A DNA stretch of 64,000 nucleotides from Arsenophonus sp052174135 (GTDB lineage: Bacteria; Pseudomonadota; Gammaproteobacteria; Enterobacterales; Enterobacteriaceae). Every line of letters starts with the position of its first letter. The first letter of the stretch is position 1. Below, one piece after another: positions 8,904 to 19,095 of this stretch. The translations under genes and the position numbers were made by a program. Location: assembly GCA_052174135.1 (NCBI GenBank), contig JBQMRZ010000005.1, forward strand, positions 94,151 to 158,150. The letters are read 5' to 3'. The notes under the pieces are model-generated. The model was given only the letters and a program-made list of their open reading frames with translations. It ran no database searches and was not told the origin of the DNA.

Positions 8904-9907
8904 ATTATTTTCGCCTTTTAATTTAAAATATTTAAATTTACAGTGTCATTATTAACACAACTACTAATTTATTGAATTTAATTTCATTACATTAATAGCT
9001 ATCTATAAAAATAATTGACCGAATTTCATAAAAAATAAAATGAAATTAATCGATCGTTTCGATATATTTTGTTTTTTTACTTATTAAAGACTAATATTTA
9101 TTAGTAAATTATTAATGTTATTAAAATTTAAAAAAATTGTTATTTTTACTTTTAGAAGATCCAGAAATTGATGCATTCTCTGCTTTTAAATAAAATTTTA
9201 AGTAATTAAGTTGAATTTTTTATATATGAAAAATTAATTAGTTATATTTATGGTATTTAATGTTAATAACATTGTTATGTTATATAAAAGTTACAAATAA
9301 TAAATTTTAAATTTTTATAAAAGTTTTTGCGTTAAAATCATTTATTTAATATATTTTTAAAAATATTAAGAATTTTATTTTAAAAATCAATGAAAACTAT
9401 TATTCGATATGTTTGTAATATTGAATGCTGAAAATTTTAAAAAAAATCTTATAGTGCAATACAAAATATTTATCATTTTTTTTTAATAAAAAAGAAATAT
9501 TTGAAATTAAATTAATAGGTAATAAAGTTTATTAATTAAAAAAAAAATAAAATAAATTATTTCTATTTTAAATTATAAAAATAATAATTAAAATAAGCCG
9601 CTTGCTATAAATATTTATCATAAGAATACATAATATAAAAAAATAGATTAAATTAATTTAATTAATATATTATCTATCTATAAATTCTTTAATTAATTAT
9701 TTAAATAATATGCTAGAAATTAAATGGACATAAATATAATCTGTTATCTACGATAAGAGATAAATATATCGTAATTGAATATCGTATGAAAAGTAAGTAA
9801 AATAAAAACGCTCAATAATATAAGAAAAATAACTATTTTTTATTTTTTTTTAAATAATTGTTTTATTTTTAGTAAAACATAAAAAATATTTATTTTATGG
9901 AAATTTA

Positions 9908-9939
9908 AATATTTTAATAATTTAATATTTTAATAATTT
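9908..9939. repeat. Tandem repeat, two perfect 16-bp units
   Basis: The unit AATATTTTAATAATTT occurs twice without mismatch, followed by a partial third copy. It lies directly before the right-hand direct repeat. Simple A/T composition makes slippage the likely origin. Confidence 0.8.
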
Positions 9940-9952
9940 AATAAAATTAAAA

Positions 9953-10148
9953 AGATAAATAACTCTATAGTTAAATTAAATACTTTTACTGTAAAAGTAT
10001 TTTATTGAAAAAATAATAATAAAATTTTTTATAAATATACTAAGTAATATTCGAAGTAAAATATAATACATTGACTTATTTGCATTACTAAAAATTAAAA
10101 ATAAATTTTTTTTAAAATTAATAAAATATAAAAAATAACGCTAATTTT
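9953..10148. repeat. Right copy of diverged direct repeat flanking the fimbrial operon
   Basis: Counterpart of 3858-3975, same orientation. The first block (ATAAATAACTCTA... at 9955-10006) and the second (TTAAAATTAATAAAA... to ...GCTAATTTT near 10111-10147) match the left copy with scattered substitutions. Confidence 0.55.
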
Positions 10149-11579
10149 CGTTCATTGGACATTAGTCTTTATATAAGTAACTTAAAAATTTAAAAAACAC
10201 TAAAGCTCGTAATTTTCAATAGATTTACTTAATAGTTTATAAGAATAAAAATACCTTCAAAATAAACTTATTATTTATTGGTTTATCGATATTAGTAAAT
10301 ATTATACAATTGTTATTATTTTAACATACGGAAGAAGAAGTATCTAAGTTTAAATACAATATTTTTACATATGATTATATATAAATTTTTATAGAATTTT
10401 TGTATTAGACATCTTATCTATTCATAAAATTTACTACTAATTAGTAGTATAAATAACTTAATTTTTCTTAATTAATTATTTATAAGGTAGTAAATATTAC
10501 TTATTAGGTTTAAATAAATAAATCTGTAAATATTTATAATTAATTTTTAAATAAAAATAAGTTCTTTGATTAATTTTAATTTAATTTTCTTTTGTATTTA
10601 AATAATAAAAAATCATATAAGTTATCATAATAAATAATGTGGTATAAATGAGTTAATTATTTAACATATAACGAATTTATTTTTAATTATTATCAATATT
10701 TAATAATATTTAGTTAAAATCATTATTTTAATGACTATTTTGTATAAAAGATGATTATTTATAAAAAATATTTTTATATAATAAATTAATAAATTAATTA
10801 TTGATATTTCTATATAAATCAATAAATTATATTAGAATTTTTTCTAAAAAACTTAAACGAATGATGATATTTGTTTTATATGTTTTTTTTCAAAAATTAT
10901 TTGAATGCAAAATATATTAAAATATAAAATAAATAATATTCTAATTTTATGTTAAAATTTTATATAAAATAATATTTTTAAATTTAATCAATAGAATTCA
11001 TTTCTATAACTTTTATTCATTTTTAATTATTATTTAGTTAGAGGTAATAATTAGAACATATCTATAAAACTTTATATTTTGATATAATAATAAATTTTTT
11101 ATAACCTTAAACCTTTTATATTGAGTTTAAAATTAAATAATTATTGATATTATTACCACCTTAAGTTAGTTATTTTTCTTAAAAAGTTATATAATATTTA
11201 TTGAGTGTAATAAATATTATATAACTATATCAATAATGTATTTTATATTTTGATATCGATTTCATCGATAAGAATAAAAACTAATAATGTTATTAACAAC
11301 GATAAAAATATTAATATATTATTAGATTAATAAATCTATCTTTTTACTAAAATTTAAAAATAAAGTAAATAATTATTTTATTTTTTTAAAAAAATTTTAA
11401 AGTTTAAAAACTTTTCTTATGGTCTAGTCTAACGTGGATTAAATTTAAAATAGTTTAAATTTTATTGAAATTTTATAACTTTTTACTATTCAAAAAAATG
11501 CTTGCTTGTAAATTTAAAAAAAAATAGTGGATTTAAATAAGGAAAATATGAAACTTATTTTCTGGAGAAATGATCTCAG

Positions 11580-12155
11580 ATGAGCGGGCGATTGACAGAC
11601 AAGGTGCTAGTTAAACGAGTGCAAAAAGGTGATAAAAAAGCTTTTAATATACTGGTTATCAAATACCAGAATAAAGTTGTAAGTCTTGTTTCTCGTTATG
11701 TACCACAGGGAGATGTTCATGATATTGCACAAGAAGCATTCATTAAAGCTTACCGCGCTATTAGTTCATTTCGCGGCGAAAGTGCATTTTATACTTGGCT
11801 TTATAGAATCTCAGTAAATACAGCAAAAAATTATCTTATATTTAAAGGGCGTCGACCACCATCGAATGATTTAGATATTGTTAATGCAGAAAATTTTGAA
11901 ATTTCCAATGCATTAAAAGAAATTTCTAATCCTGAGAACTTAATGTTATCAGAAGAATTGAAAAAAGTAGTTTTTCGAACTATAGAATCACTTCCTGAAT
12001 ATTTACGTTTAGCAATTATACTAAGAGAATTAGATGGACTAAGTTATGAGGAGATAGCGATTATTATGGGTTGTCCTGTTGGTACAGTTCGTTCACGCAT
12101 TTTTCGAGCAAGAGAAGTCATTGATAATAAAGTTCAACCGTTAATACAAAATTAA
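11580..12155 (+). CDS. rpoE: RNA polymerase sigma-E factor
   Basis: Extracytoplasmic-function sigma factor that directs the envelope-stress regulon. Its 191 residues equal the E. coli length with high identity: region 2 (VQEAFIKAYRA-type block, here IAQEAFIKAYRAISSFRGES and FYTWLYRISVNTAKNYL) at about residues 55-90, and region 4 (ESLPEYLRLAIILRELDGLSYEEIA, then GTVRSRIFRARE) at about 140-180. The ATG is preceded by a TGGAGA site. The regulators normally downstream (rseA, rseB, rseC) are not recognisable in the following 2.1 kb, so the factor may lack its membrane anti-sigma partner. Confidence 0.98.
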   Translation: MSGRLTDKVLVKRVQKGDKKAFNILVIKYQNKVVSLVSRYVPQGDVHDIAQEAFIKAYRAISSFRGESAFYTWLYRISVNTAKNYLIFKGRRPPSNDLDIVNAENFEISNALKEISNPENLMLSEELKKVVFRTIESLPEYLRLAIILRELDGLSYEEIAIIMGCPVGTVRSRIFRAREVIDNKVQPLIQN

Positions 12156-14300
12156 ATATAGTTACATATTTTAGTGAAATCTATCTTATTTTACATATAA
12201 AAACTTTATATTTTAGTAGATTAAAGGTTCTTTAATTTTAAATATTTCATAAAATTTTATTATAAAAATAATAAAAGAGCTATTATTTTTACTAAAAATA
12301 GCCTAAATATTATACAAATAAAAATTATCAGTTTTGATTTTATGATCAAAAGATAAAATAGTTAATTTTAAATAAATCTATTAAACATTGTCTCTGATCT
12401 AAAATCAAAGCATAATATTAAGTCATTTTATTTAAGCTAATTAATGATTTCTATATAATCGTTTATTTAATTAAAAATATAAGTTAATGTAATAAGCTAG
12501 AGCTAGTGCTGAACTAGTTATTATCTACTAGCATTTATTTTTTAAGATATATTTTAATATAAAATTAACAAAAAATATGAGCGCATTAATATGATGTATT
12601 ATTTATAGAATAAAAAAACTTAATTAACATTTTATTTCAATTATAAAACAGAATATTATACTCAATAATAACAGAAACAGAATACTCATGATAATGAACA
12701 TCAATGATTTATCATTGATGTTCATTCGAAATTTTTTATTTGGCAGTTTATTATTGTTTTTATAGACTTCATTAGGTAACATAAGTAATATGATAAAATA
12801 CCTTTTATCTTACTTAATTTCTTTTTATTACTAATTAACTAATGAAGTAAAATAGAGTATTATATAATGATATTTCGTTTTTTTTTAAAATAAACAAACA
12901 CTAAAATGATAAAAATAAATAATTTATATCATAAAATTATTTAATTATAAAATAAATTTAGTATCTTGAATAAGCGTTTATTTTTTAGTTTATACAAAAT
13001 TTTATTTTATTAATTATTTTTAATAATAATTTCCACTATTTTTAGTAAATTGAAATTTTATTAATTTAGATAGAATGAATATTTATAACATAACAATATA
13101 TCAGATGATTACATAACATGATAAAAAAATTCTATATTTAAATATCTCTTATTAATTAATGAGAATATTAAATTACAAATTGTATTAATATGTATTAAAT
13201 AATAAAAATAAAGTATTTAGACAATACTTAAATAATTTAGATCTATATAAATACAATCTTTTTATTATATATTTTAAAATCAATAAATAATTAATTTAAT
13301 TTCTAAATAAATTAATTATCCGTCAAAGTTTAAAAAAATTATAATTTTAAAAAAAAATAATTAATCTTTAACGATCATAATACTTAAATATAATATACAT
13401 AATTTCTATTAAAATTATAAAAATAAGAAATCATTAGTTTGTTAAGTAGCTATTTCATAAAATGAATTAGTTTTTTTATAATAAATAAACAATAATATAA
13501 AGTTAAAATTATTAGTCAATCAATATTATTTACTGTTAGTAATGTTTAAATTAATTTAATGATTTTGAGCGGATAATTTAATGGTTAATAACTTAATTAT
13601 AATAGTGAATTGATATAAGAAAGTCATGTTATTTTATAATATAGTTTTATTTTTTATTTTTTTTGTAGCTGCATTTAAACGGTTAATTTTTAAAGTTTAT
13701 ATTCCAAATAAAATAAAATAGATAACTAAATATCACTTAAAACTTGATCTTACATATCTAATATTATCTTTATTAAAAGAGTTTAAATAAAGATTAATTT
13801 GTGAAATTAGTTTTTTTTATGTTCAAGAATATTTATATAATTTTTTTTAATTATTGATTTAACTAGCTGTTTAAGAAAAGTGAATTAAATTATAGAATTC
13901 TTTTTTAAAATTAGTTTATTATTTTAAGTATAATTACTAAATGAATTATTGATTTTTCTAATAAAAATTATTATTTTTCTTTCAAAAAAAATAATCAATA
14001 TATCAAACAACTATTTTATAATAAAATTTATTCTTAAATAAATTTAAAAGAATAAATGTTAACAACAGGTATAACTCTTTAAATATATTTCGCTAGCACT
14101 AATGATAATTTATTTTTATTAATGTATACGCATGCAATATATATCATAAAAATTTTTTATTAATGATTATTTGAATTCTTTATTGCTTATATATAAAATA
14201 TATTCTCAATATTGTTATAATAACTTTCATTGATTTTGGCTTTATAGGCTAATTATTGTTAAAATTTATTTTTTAATATTTTTTATAAAAAGATATAACT
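12156..14300. other. Eroded rseABC interval
   Basis: Between rpoE and lepA enterobacteria carry rseA, rseB and rseC, together about 2.09 kb; this gap is 2.15 kb and holds no intact gene. Possible shards of rseC near 13559-13721 (MIL at an ATG; FKVYIP then NKIK and stop, where RseC ends ILSVALPPGLVR) are too weak to call. A strong hairpin lies at 12693-12726. Confidence 0.65.
12693..12726. repeat. Perfect 16-bp inverted repeat, terminator-like
   Basis: Arms AATGAACATCAATGAT and ATCATTGATGTTCATT with a TT centre, followed on the plus strand by CGAAATTTTTTATTT. This is a plausible intrinsic terminator about 540 bases after rpoE, possibly a relic of the lost rse transcript end. Confidence 0.7.
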
Positions 14301-16115
14301 TTGAAAATTAAACATATAAGAAATTTTTCTATTATTGCACATATTGATCATGGCAAATCAACTCTTTCTGATCGGATTATTCAAATCTGCGGTGGTTTTT
14401 CTGATCGTAAAATGGAAGCTAAAATATTAGATTCTATGGATTTAGAGCGCGAACGTGGAATTACAATAAAAGCTCAAAGTGTTACTGTTAATTATAAAGC
14501 TACTAATAATGAAACTTATCAACTTAATTTTATTGATACACCAGGCCATGTTGATTTTTCTTATGAAGTATCGCGCTCACTAGCTGCTTGTGAAGGTGTA
14601 TTACTCGTGGTTGATGCTGGACAAGGAGTGGAAGCACAAACAATTGCCAATTGTTATACCGCTATTGAAATGAATTTAGAAATTGTTCTTGTGCTTAATA
14701 AAATAGATTTACCTTCAGCAGATCCTGATCGTGTAGCTAAAGAGATTAAAGATATTATCGGTATAAATACCAATGATGCTATTTATTGTTCGGCAAAAAC
14801 AGGATTAGGAGTACAAAATGTAATTGAATATTTAATTAAAAAAATTCCCCCACCAGAAGGTGATCCAACAGGTCCTTTACAGGCATTAATTATTGATTCA
14901 TGGTTTGATAATTATTTAGGAGTTGTTTCGTTAGTATGCATTAAAAATGGTACTATTTATAAAAGTGATAAAGTTAAAGTAATAAGCTCTAGTCAAATCT
15001 ATAATATTGATTGTTTAGGTATTTTTACGCCAAAACGAATTATTTGTCAACAACTAAATTGTGGTGAAGTAGGTTGGTTAGCTTGCACCATAAAAAATAT
15101 TCATGGAGCTCCAGTCGGAGATACATTAACTACTACTCGCTATCCAACTGAACAAGCGCTACTTGGTTTTAAAAAAGTAAAACCGCAAGTTTATGCTGGT
15201 TTATTTACTATTAACACTGATTATTATGAAACATTTCGGGATGCTTTAACTAAATTAAGTTTAAATGATGCTTCATTATTTTATGAACCAGAGAGTTCAA
15301 CTATATTAGGTTTTGGTTTTCGATGTGGGTTTCTTGGTTTACTTCATATGGAAATTATCCAGGAACGCTTAGAACGTGAATATCATTTAGATATTATTAC
15401 AACATCCCCTACAGTTATTTATGAAATTGAGCTCACAAATGGTGATATTATTTATATAGATAATCCATCTAAAATATCAACGTCTAATAATAACATAAAT
15501 GAATTACGTGAACCAATTGCAGAATGTAATATTTTGATCCCCCCAAAATATATTGGAAATATTATCGGTCTTTGCATAGAAAAACGAGGCGTGCAAACTA
15601 ATATAGTTTATCATTGCAATCAAGTCGCATTAACTTATAAAATTCCTATGGCAGAGGTAGTTCTAGATTTCTTTGATCGCTTAAAATCTATTTCGCAGGG
15701 ATATGCTTCATTAGATTATAATTTTTCACACTTCCAAGCAGCTAATATTGTGCTTGTGGATATATTGATTAATAAAGAAAAAATAGATGTTTTAGCATTT
15801 ATTGCTCATCGTATAAACGTACTATATCGTAGTCGCAAGCTAATAGATAAAATAAAAAATTTAATCAAGCGTCAGCAATTTGATATTGTAATTCAGGCTG
15901 CAATAGGTAACCATATTATAGCTCGCTCAACGGTAAAACAATTACGTAAAAATGTATTAGCTAAATGTTATGGTGGTGATGTTAGTCGTAAGAAAAAATT
16001 ATTAAAAAAACAAAAAGAAGGTAAAAAACGAATGAAACAAATTGGTAGCGTTGAACTACCACAAGAAGCATTTCTTGCTATTCTTCATGTTAGTAAAGAT
16101 AACCAACTATTATAA
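14301..16115 (+). CDS. lepA: Elongation factor 4 (LepA), ribosomal back-translocase
   Basis: Ribosome-binding GTPase of the EF-G class. 604 residues (599 in E. coli). G motifs: AHIDHGKST at 13-21, DTPGH at 79-83, NKID at 133-136, SAK near 164. The EF-G-like domains and the LepA-specific C-terminus (KQLRKNVLAKCYGGDVSRKKKLL) are intact. TTG start, chosen because the reading frame matches LepA from its second residue; the ribosome binding site is weak. In the C-terminal domain the usual HRDNSQNRGR reads HRINVLYRSR and IPRQQ reads IKRQQ, unusual changes in a conserved ribosome-facing segment. lepB follows after 10 bases. Confidence 0.98.
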   Translation: MKIKHIRNFSIIAHIDHGKSTLSDRIIQICGGFSDRKMEAKILDSMDLERERGITIKAQSVTVNYKATNNETYQLNFIDTPGHVDFSYEVSRSLAACEGVLLVVDAGQGVEAQTIANCYTAIEMNLEIVLVLNKIDLPSADPDRVAKEIKDIIGINTNDAIYCSAKTGLGVQNVIEYLIKKIPPPEGDPTGPLQALIIDSWFDNYLGVVSLVCIKNGTIYKSDKVKVISSSQIYNIDCLGIFTPKRIICQQLNCGEVGWLACTIKNIHGAPVGDTLTTTRYPTEQALLGFKKVKPQVYAGLFTINTDYYETFRDALTKLSLNDASLFYEPESSTILGFGFRCGFLGLLHMEIIQERLEREYHLDIITTSPTVIYEIELTNGDIIYIDNPSKISTSNNNINELREPIAECNILIPPKYIGNIIGLCIEKRGVQTNIVYHCNQVALTYKIPMAEVVLDFFDRLKSISQGYASLDYNFSHFQAANIVLVDILINKEKIDVLAFIAHRINVLYRSRKLIDKIKNLIKRQQFDIVIQAAIGNHIIARSTVKQLRKNVLAKCYGGDVSRKKKLLKKQKEGKKRMKQIGSVELPQEAFLAILHVSKDNQLL

Positions 16116-16125
16116 GGAAATCATA

Positions 16126-17097
16126 ATGGCTAACACTTTTTCTTTGATCTTAACGATTGCAACTTTAATAACAGGGACGATTTGGTTTATTGATCATTTT
16201 AAATTAATATATTTTTTTAAGAAAAAATTTTTTTATCAGAAAAAAAATATTAAAAAAAAATTAGAACAGAATTATTTACAAAAAAATATTTATAAAACAT
16301 CATTATTTGATACTTGTTCATCTATTTTCCCGATATTAGCAATTGTATTGGTGATACGTTCATTTTTTTATGAACCATTTCAAATCCCATCAGGTTCAAT
16401 GATGCCTACTTTATTAGTTGGTGATTTCATACTAGTAGAAAAATTTGCTTATAGATTAAAAGATCCAGTTACACAATCAACATTATTAGAAACAGGAAAA
16501 CCTAAACGCGGTGATATTGCAGTATTTAAATATCCAAAAAATCCTAATCTAGATTTTGTTAAACGCATTATTGGTCTACCTGGTGATAAAATCATTTATG
16601 ATCCCGAACAAAAAGAGTTACATATATATCCGAATTGTTCAATTTCAGACAATTTTCAAGTATTACCAATTATTTATTCTTCATTAAAAGAGAGTGAATG
16701 GGTTTTATTTTTTAATATTAATTCCATTTTGGAAAATCAAAAAGGAAGTTATCAAATTCCATTAAATAAATCAGTTCCAAGTAACGCATTACGTCAAGCT
16801 GAAAGAGTTGAAAAATTAGGGAATACCACCAGTCATGAGATATTAATAATTCCACAAGTATACACCCAATCACGTTATCAACAATCTGGTTTACCAAATA
16901 ATGAATGGGTTGTTCCCTCTAAACACTATTTCATGATGGGGGACAATAGAGATAATAGTGCAGATAGCCGTTTATGGGGTTTTGTACCAGAAGATAATCT
17001 AGTTGGACGAGCAGTTATTATCTGGTTTAGCCTTGATAAACATGAGAATGAATGGCCAACTGGAATACGTTTAAATCGTATTGGTACAATCAATTAA
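16126..17097 (+). CDS. lepB: Signal peptidase I
   Basis: Inner-membrane protease that removes signal peptides from secreted proteins, including the fimbrial subunits and LolA of this window. 323 residues (324 in E. coli). Two N-terminal membrane segments (about 4-24 and 62-80), catalytic Ser91 in IPSGSMMPTL and Lys146 in DFVKRIIGLPGD, both at the E. coli numbers, then GDNRDNSADSR. The frame is open from 16042, but the ATG at 16126 has AAGGAA 6 bases upstream and matches the family start MANTFSLILTIATL, so I use it. An A9 tract lies in the basic linker (about 16252-16260). Confidence 0.97.
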   Translation: MANTFSLILTIATLITGTIWFIDHFKLIYFFKKKFFYQKKNIKKKLEQNYLQKNIYKTSLFDTCSSIFPILAIVLVIRSFFYEPFQIPSGSMMPTLLVGDFILVEKFAYRLKDPVTQSTLLETGKPKRGDIAVFKYPKNPNLDFVKRIIGLPGDKIIYDPEQKELHIYPNCSISDNFQVLPIIYSSLKESEWVLFFNINSILENQKGSYQIPLNKSVPSNALRQAERVEKLGNTTSHEILIIPQVYTQSRYQQSGLPNNEWVVPSKHYFMMGDNRDNSADSRLWGFVPEDNLVGRAVIIWFSLDKHENEWPTGIRLNRIGTIN

Positions 17098-17162
17098 TGA
17101 AATAATGAGATGAATTAATCATTTATAAATTTTTTTTCATATAACAATCAATATAGAATATA

Positions 17163-17204
17163 TTGATATTAATCAAAAAATATTATTTTTTTGATTAATA
17201 TCAA
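17163..17204 (+). promoter_or_regulatory. Perfect 18-bp stem-loop in the rnc leader
   Basis: Arms TTGATATTAATCAAAAAA and TTTTTTGATTAATATCAA with a TATTAT loop, ending 54 bases before the rnc start. In E. coli the rnc operon is repressed by RNase III cleaving a hairpin in its own leader. A perfect double strand at this place is a candidate for the same control. It could also serve as the lepB terminator. Confidence 0.6.
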
Positions 17205-17258
17205 AGATGCTAAAAATGCAATACCTTTGTAATTTAATAATAAAATAATTGGTAGCAC

Positions 17259-17963
17259 ATGAATTCTTCTTTAGTTGAATGGTCAGAGCAGCAAGAAATT
17301 AAACAGCTACAGCGTAAGCTTGGATATACTTTTAAACAAATTGAATTTTTAAAACAAGCATTAACACATCGTAGTGCCAGCAGTAATCACAATGAAAGAT
17401 TAGAGTTTTTAGGTGATTCAATTCTTAGTTTTGTGATCGCTAATGATCTCTACCATCGTTTTCCTAAAGTTAATGAAGGTGATATGAGTCGTATGCGAGC
17501 AACGTTGGTCAGAGCCAATGCATTAGCTGAACTTGCACAAGAATTTAATTTAGGAGAGTGTTTATATTTGGGTCCTGGTGAATTAAAAAACAGAGGATTT
17601 TTTCGAGAATCGATATTAGCAGATACTATAGAAGCATTAATTAGTAGTATTTTTTTAGATAGTGATATTCAAACTACTGAAAAAATTATTTTAGCTTGGT
17701 ATGCTAATAGATTAATGAAAATTAATCCTGGGCATAAACAAAAAGACCCTAAAACACGTTTACAGGAATATTTACAGGGAAGCTGTTTACCTTTACCAAA
17801 TTATTTGATTGTTCAAGTTCGAGGTGAAGCCCACGATCAAGAATTTATTATTCATTGCAAGGTTAGTGGAGTAAAAAAACCTGTTGAAGGAATTGGTTCA
17901 AATCGTCGCAAAGCCGAACAAGCAGCGGCTAAGCAAATATTAAAAATATTGGAGCTTGAATGA
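17259..17963 (+). CDS. rnc: Ribonuclease III
   Basis: Double-strand-specific endoribonuclease for rRNA and mRNA processing. 234 residues. The catalytic domain has the signature NERLEFLGDS at 45-54 (Glu46, Asp53) and Asp122/Glu125 in ESILADTIEAL. The C-terminal double-stranded RNA-binding domain spans about 163-232 (DPKTRLQEYLQG to RRKAEQAAAKQILK). The N-terminus carries 8 residues more than E. coli. The stop overlaps the era start as ATGA, so the two are translationally coupled. Confidence 0.98.
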   Translation: MNSSLVEWSEQQEIKQLQRKLGYTFKQIEFLKQALTHRSASSNHNERLEFLGDSILSFVIANDLYHRFPKVNEGDMSRMRATLVRANALAELAQEFNLGECLYLGPGELKNRGFFRESILADTIEALISSIFLDSDIQTTEKIILAWYANRLMKINPGHKQKDPKTRLQEYLQGSCLPLPNYLIVQVRGEAHDQEFIIHCKVSGVKKPVEGIGSNRRKAEQAAAKQILKILELE

Positions 17964-18814
17964 GCAATGAAAAAACCCATTGTGGATTTGTAACTATTAT
18001 AGGCCGTACAAATGTAGGTAAATCAACATTACTTAATAAATTACTTGGTCAAAAGATTTCTATTACTTCACGTAAACCACAAACAACTCGTCACCAAATT
18101 ATAGGAATTGATACAAAGTATAATTATCAAACAATTTATATTGATACTCCAGGCTTGAATATAGAAAAAAATAACAGAATAAATTGTTTGATAAATCGAT
18201 CAGTAAGTAATTCAATTTTTGATGTAGAATTAATTATTTTTGTCGTTGAAGGTACACGTTGGACAATTAATGATGAGATAGTAATAAATAAGCTACGTCA
18301 TTTATCTTGTCCAATATTATTGGCTATCAATAAAATTGATAATTTAATAGATAAAACTAGTTTGCTTCCTTATATTAAATTTCTTAGTAAACAAATGAAT
18401 TTTTTATATATTGTACCTATTAGTGCAAAAAAAAATAATAATATCGATACTATTATTAAAATTATTCATCAACATATACCAGAATCAGCACATCATTTTC
18501 CAGCAAACTGTATTACCGATCGTTCACAATATTTTATGGCTTCTGAAATTATTCGTGAGAAGTTAATGCGTTTTCTTGGTGATGAATTACCTTATTCTGT
18601 TACAGTTAAAATTGAAAGATTTATAGTAAACGAACTTGGTTTTTATAATATTTATGGTTTAATTTTAGTTAAAAAAAATAACCATAAAAAAATAATTATT
18701 GGCAACAAAGCTGATAAAATTAAAAAAATTAGTATTGAAGCGAGGGTAGATATGAAGAAATTTTTTTCTACTAAAATTTATCTTAAACTTTGGGTGAAAG
18801 TTCATGGTAGATAA
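17960..18814 (+). CDS. era: GTPase Era, C-terminally truncated
   Basis: Essential GTPase in 16S rRNA maturation and 30S assembly. 284 residues against 301 in E. coli. GTPase motifs: GRTNVGKS at 15-22 (the usual Pro is Thr), DTPG 62-65, NKID 124-127. The KH domain follows, but its GXXG loop reads GNKA where the family has GNKG. Translation stops at VKVHGR. The next codons (18815-18826) read V-D-N-E, matching A-D-D-E after the conserved Trp of E. coli KSGWADDE, so the stop (TAA, 18812-18814) replaces that Trp codon and the last 17 or so residues are lost. The ribosome binding site is GGAG within rnc. Confidence 0.95.
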   Translation: MSNEKTHCGFVTIIGRTNVGKSTLLNKLLGQKISITSRKPQTTRHQIIGIDTKYNYQTIYIDTPGLNIEKNNRINCLINRSVSNSIFDVELIIFVVEGTRWTINDEIVINKLRHLSCPILLAINKIDNLIDKTSLLPYIKFLSKQMNFLYIVPISAKKNNNIDTIIKIIHQHIPESAHHFPANCITDRSQYFMASEIIREKLMRFLGDELPYSVTVKIERFIVNELGFYNIYGLILVKKNNHKKIIIGNKADKIKKISIEARVDMKKFFSTKIYLKLWVKVHGR

Positions 18815-18872
18815 GTTGATAATGAGTTTTTTGTTACATAATTTTAAGTATATAGAAAATCTTAATTAAATA

Positions 18873-19095
18873 ATGTTAATATTAACAACTAATAATCCAT
18901 ATTTATATTTTATATTAATATTATAGTAAAATAGATTTATTGTTAATTTTTATAAAAAATTATGAATTTATCATCTTTTAGATAAAAACCGTTATAGTCG
19001 TTGATCTCATTTGAAAGTTTATATATAACTTTTCGCTATTGTTTTTGGTTATTGAATTAAGCAAAAAAATAAAAAACATCTTTAAGTGAAAAGCT
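18873..19095 (+). pseudogene. recO: Fossil of recO
   Basis: Remnant of the recombination mediator expected between era and pdxJ. From 18873 the frame reads MLIL, then PY, like RecO FVLHSRPYSE. From 18984, in the same frame, it reads K-x-x-x-S-R-stop-S-H-L-K-x-x-I-stop-x-F. This aligns without gaps to KGARSKRSTLKGALQPF, with stops where Arg and Gln codons stood (CGA to TGA, CAA to TAA). Further on KKHL aligns to VKTL. The whole interval to pdxJ (849 bp) is close to the length of recO. Confidence 0.78.

Larger units (their letters stand above)
8904..11579. other. AT-rich desert between fimbrial operon and rpoE
   Basis: No intact gene. A short open stretch at 9137-9193 (plus) reads LLFLLLEDPEIDAFSAFK then stop and looks like a protein tail I cannot name. 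It also holds a tandem repeat (9908-9939) and the right copy of the direct repeat (9953-10148). On the minus strand near 11100-11180 a fragment reads LT, stop, GG with the stop where Gln stands in the NadB motif YAQGG; nadB is expected here divergent from rpoE, but this match is weak (about 0.25). Bases 11406-11432 (AAAAACTT, then TCTAAC) resemble the sigma-E promoter before rpoE, but the 14-base spacer is too short to be confident. Confidence 0.5.

Noticed and set aside
8575..8955. 126-codon open frame on the plus strand over the pilin gene
   Set aside because: Exact antisense of the well-supported pilin CDS, with no ribosome binding site and no family resemblance.
9022..9047. Short inverted repeat AATTTCAT / ATGAAATT upstream of the fimbrial operon as an invertible promoter
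   Set aside because: The arms are only 8 bp and 10 bases apart, far too small for a phase-variation switch, and no recombinase gene is present.
11406..11432. Sigma-E-like promoter upstream of rpoE (AAAAACTT ... TCTAAC)
   Set aside because: The spacer is 14 bases where 16-17 is usual and the -35 lacks GG; kept only as a remark in the gap entry.
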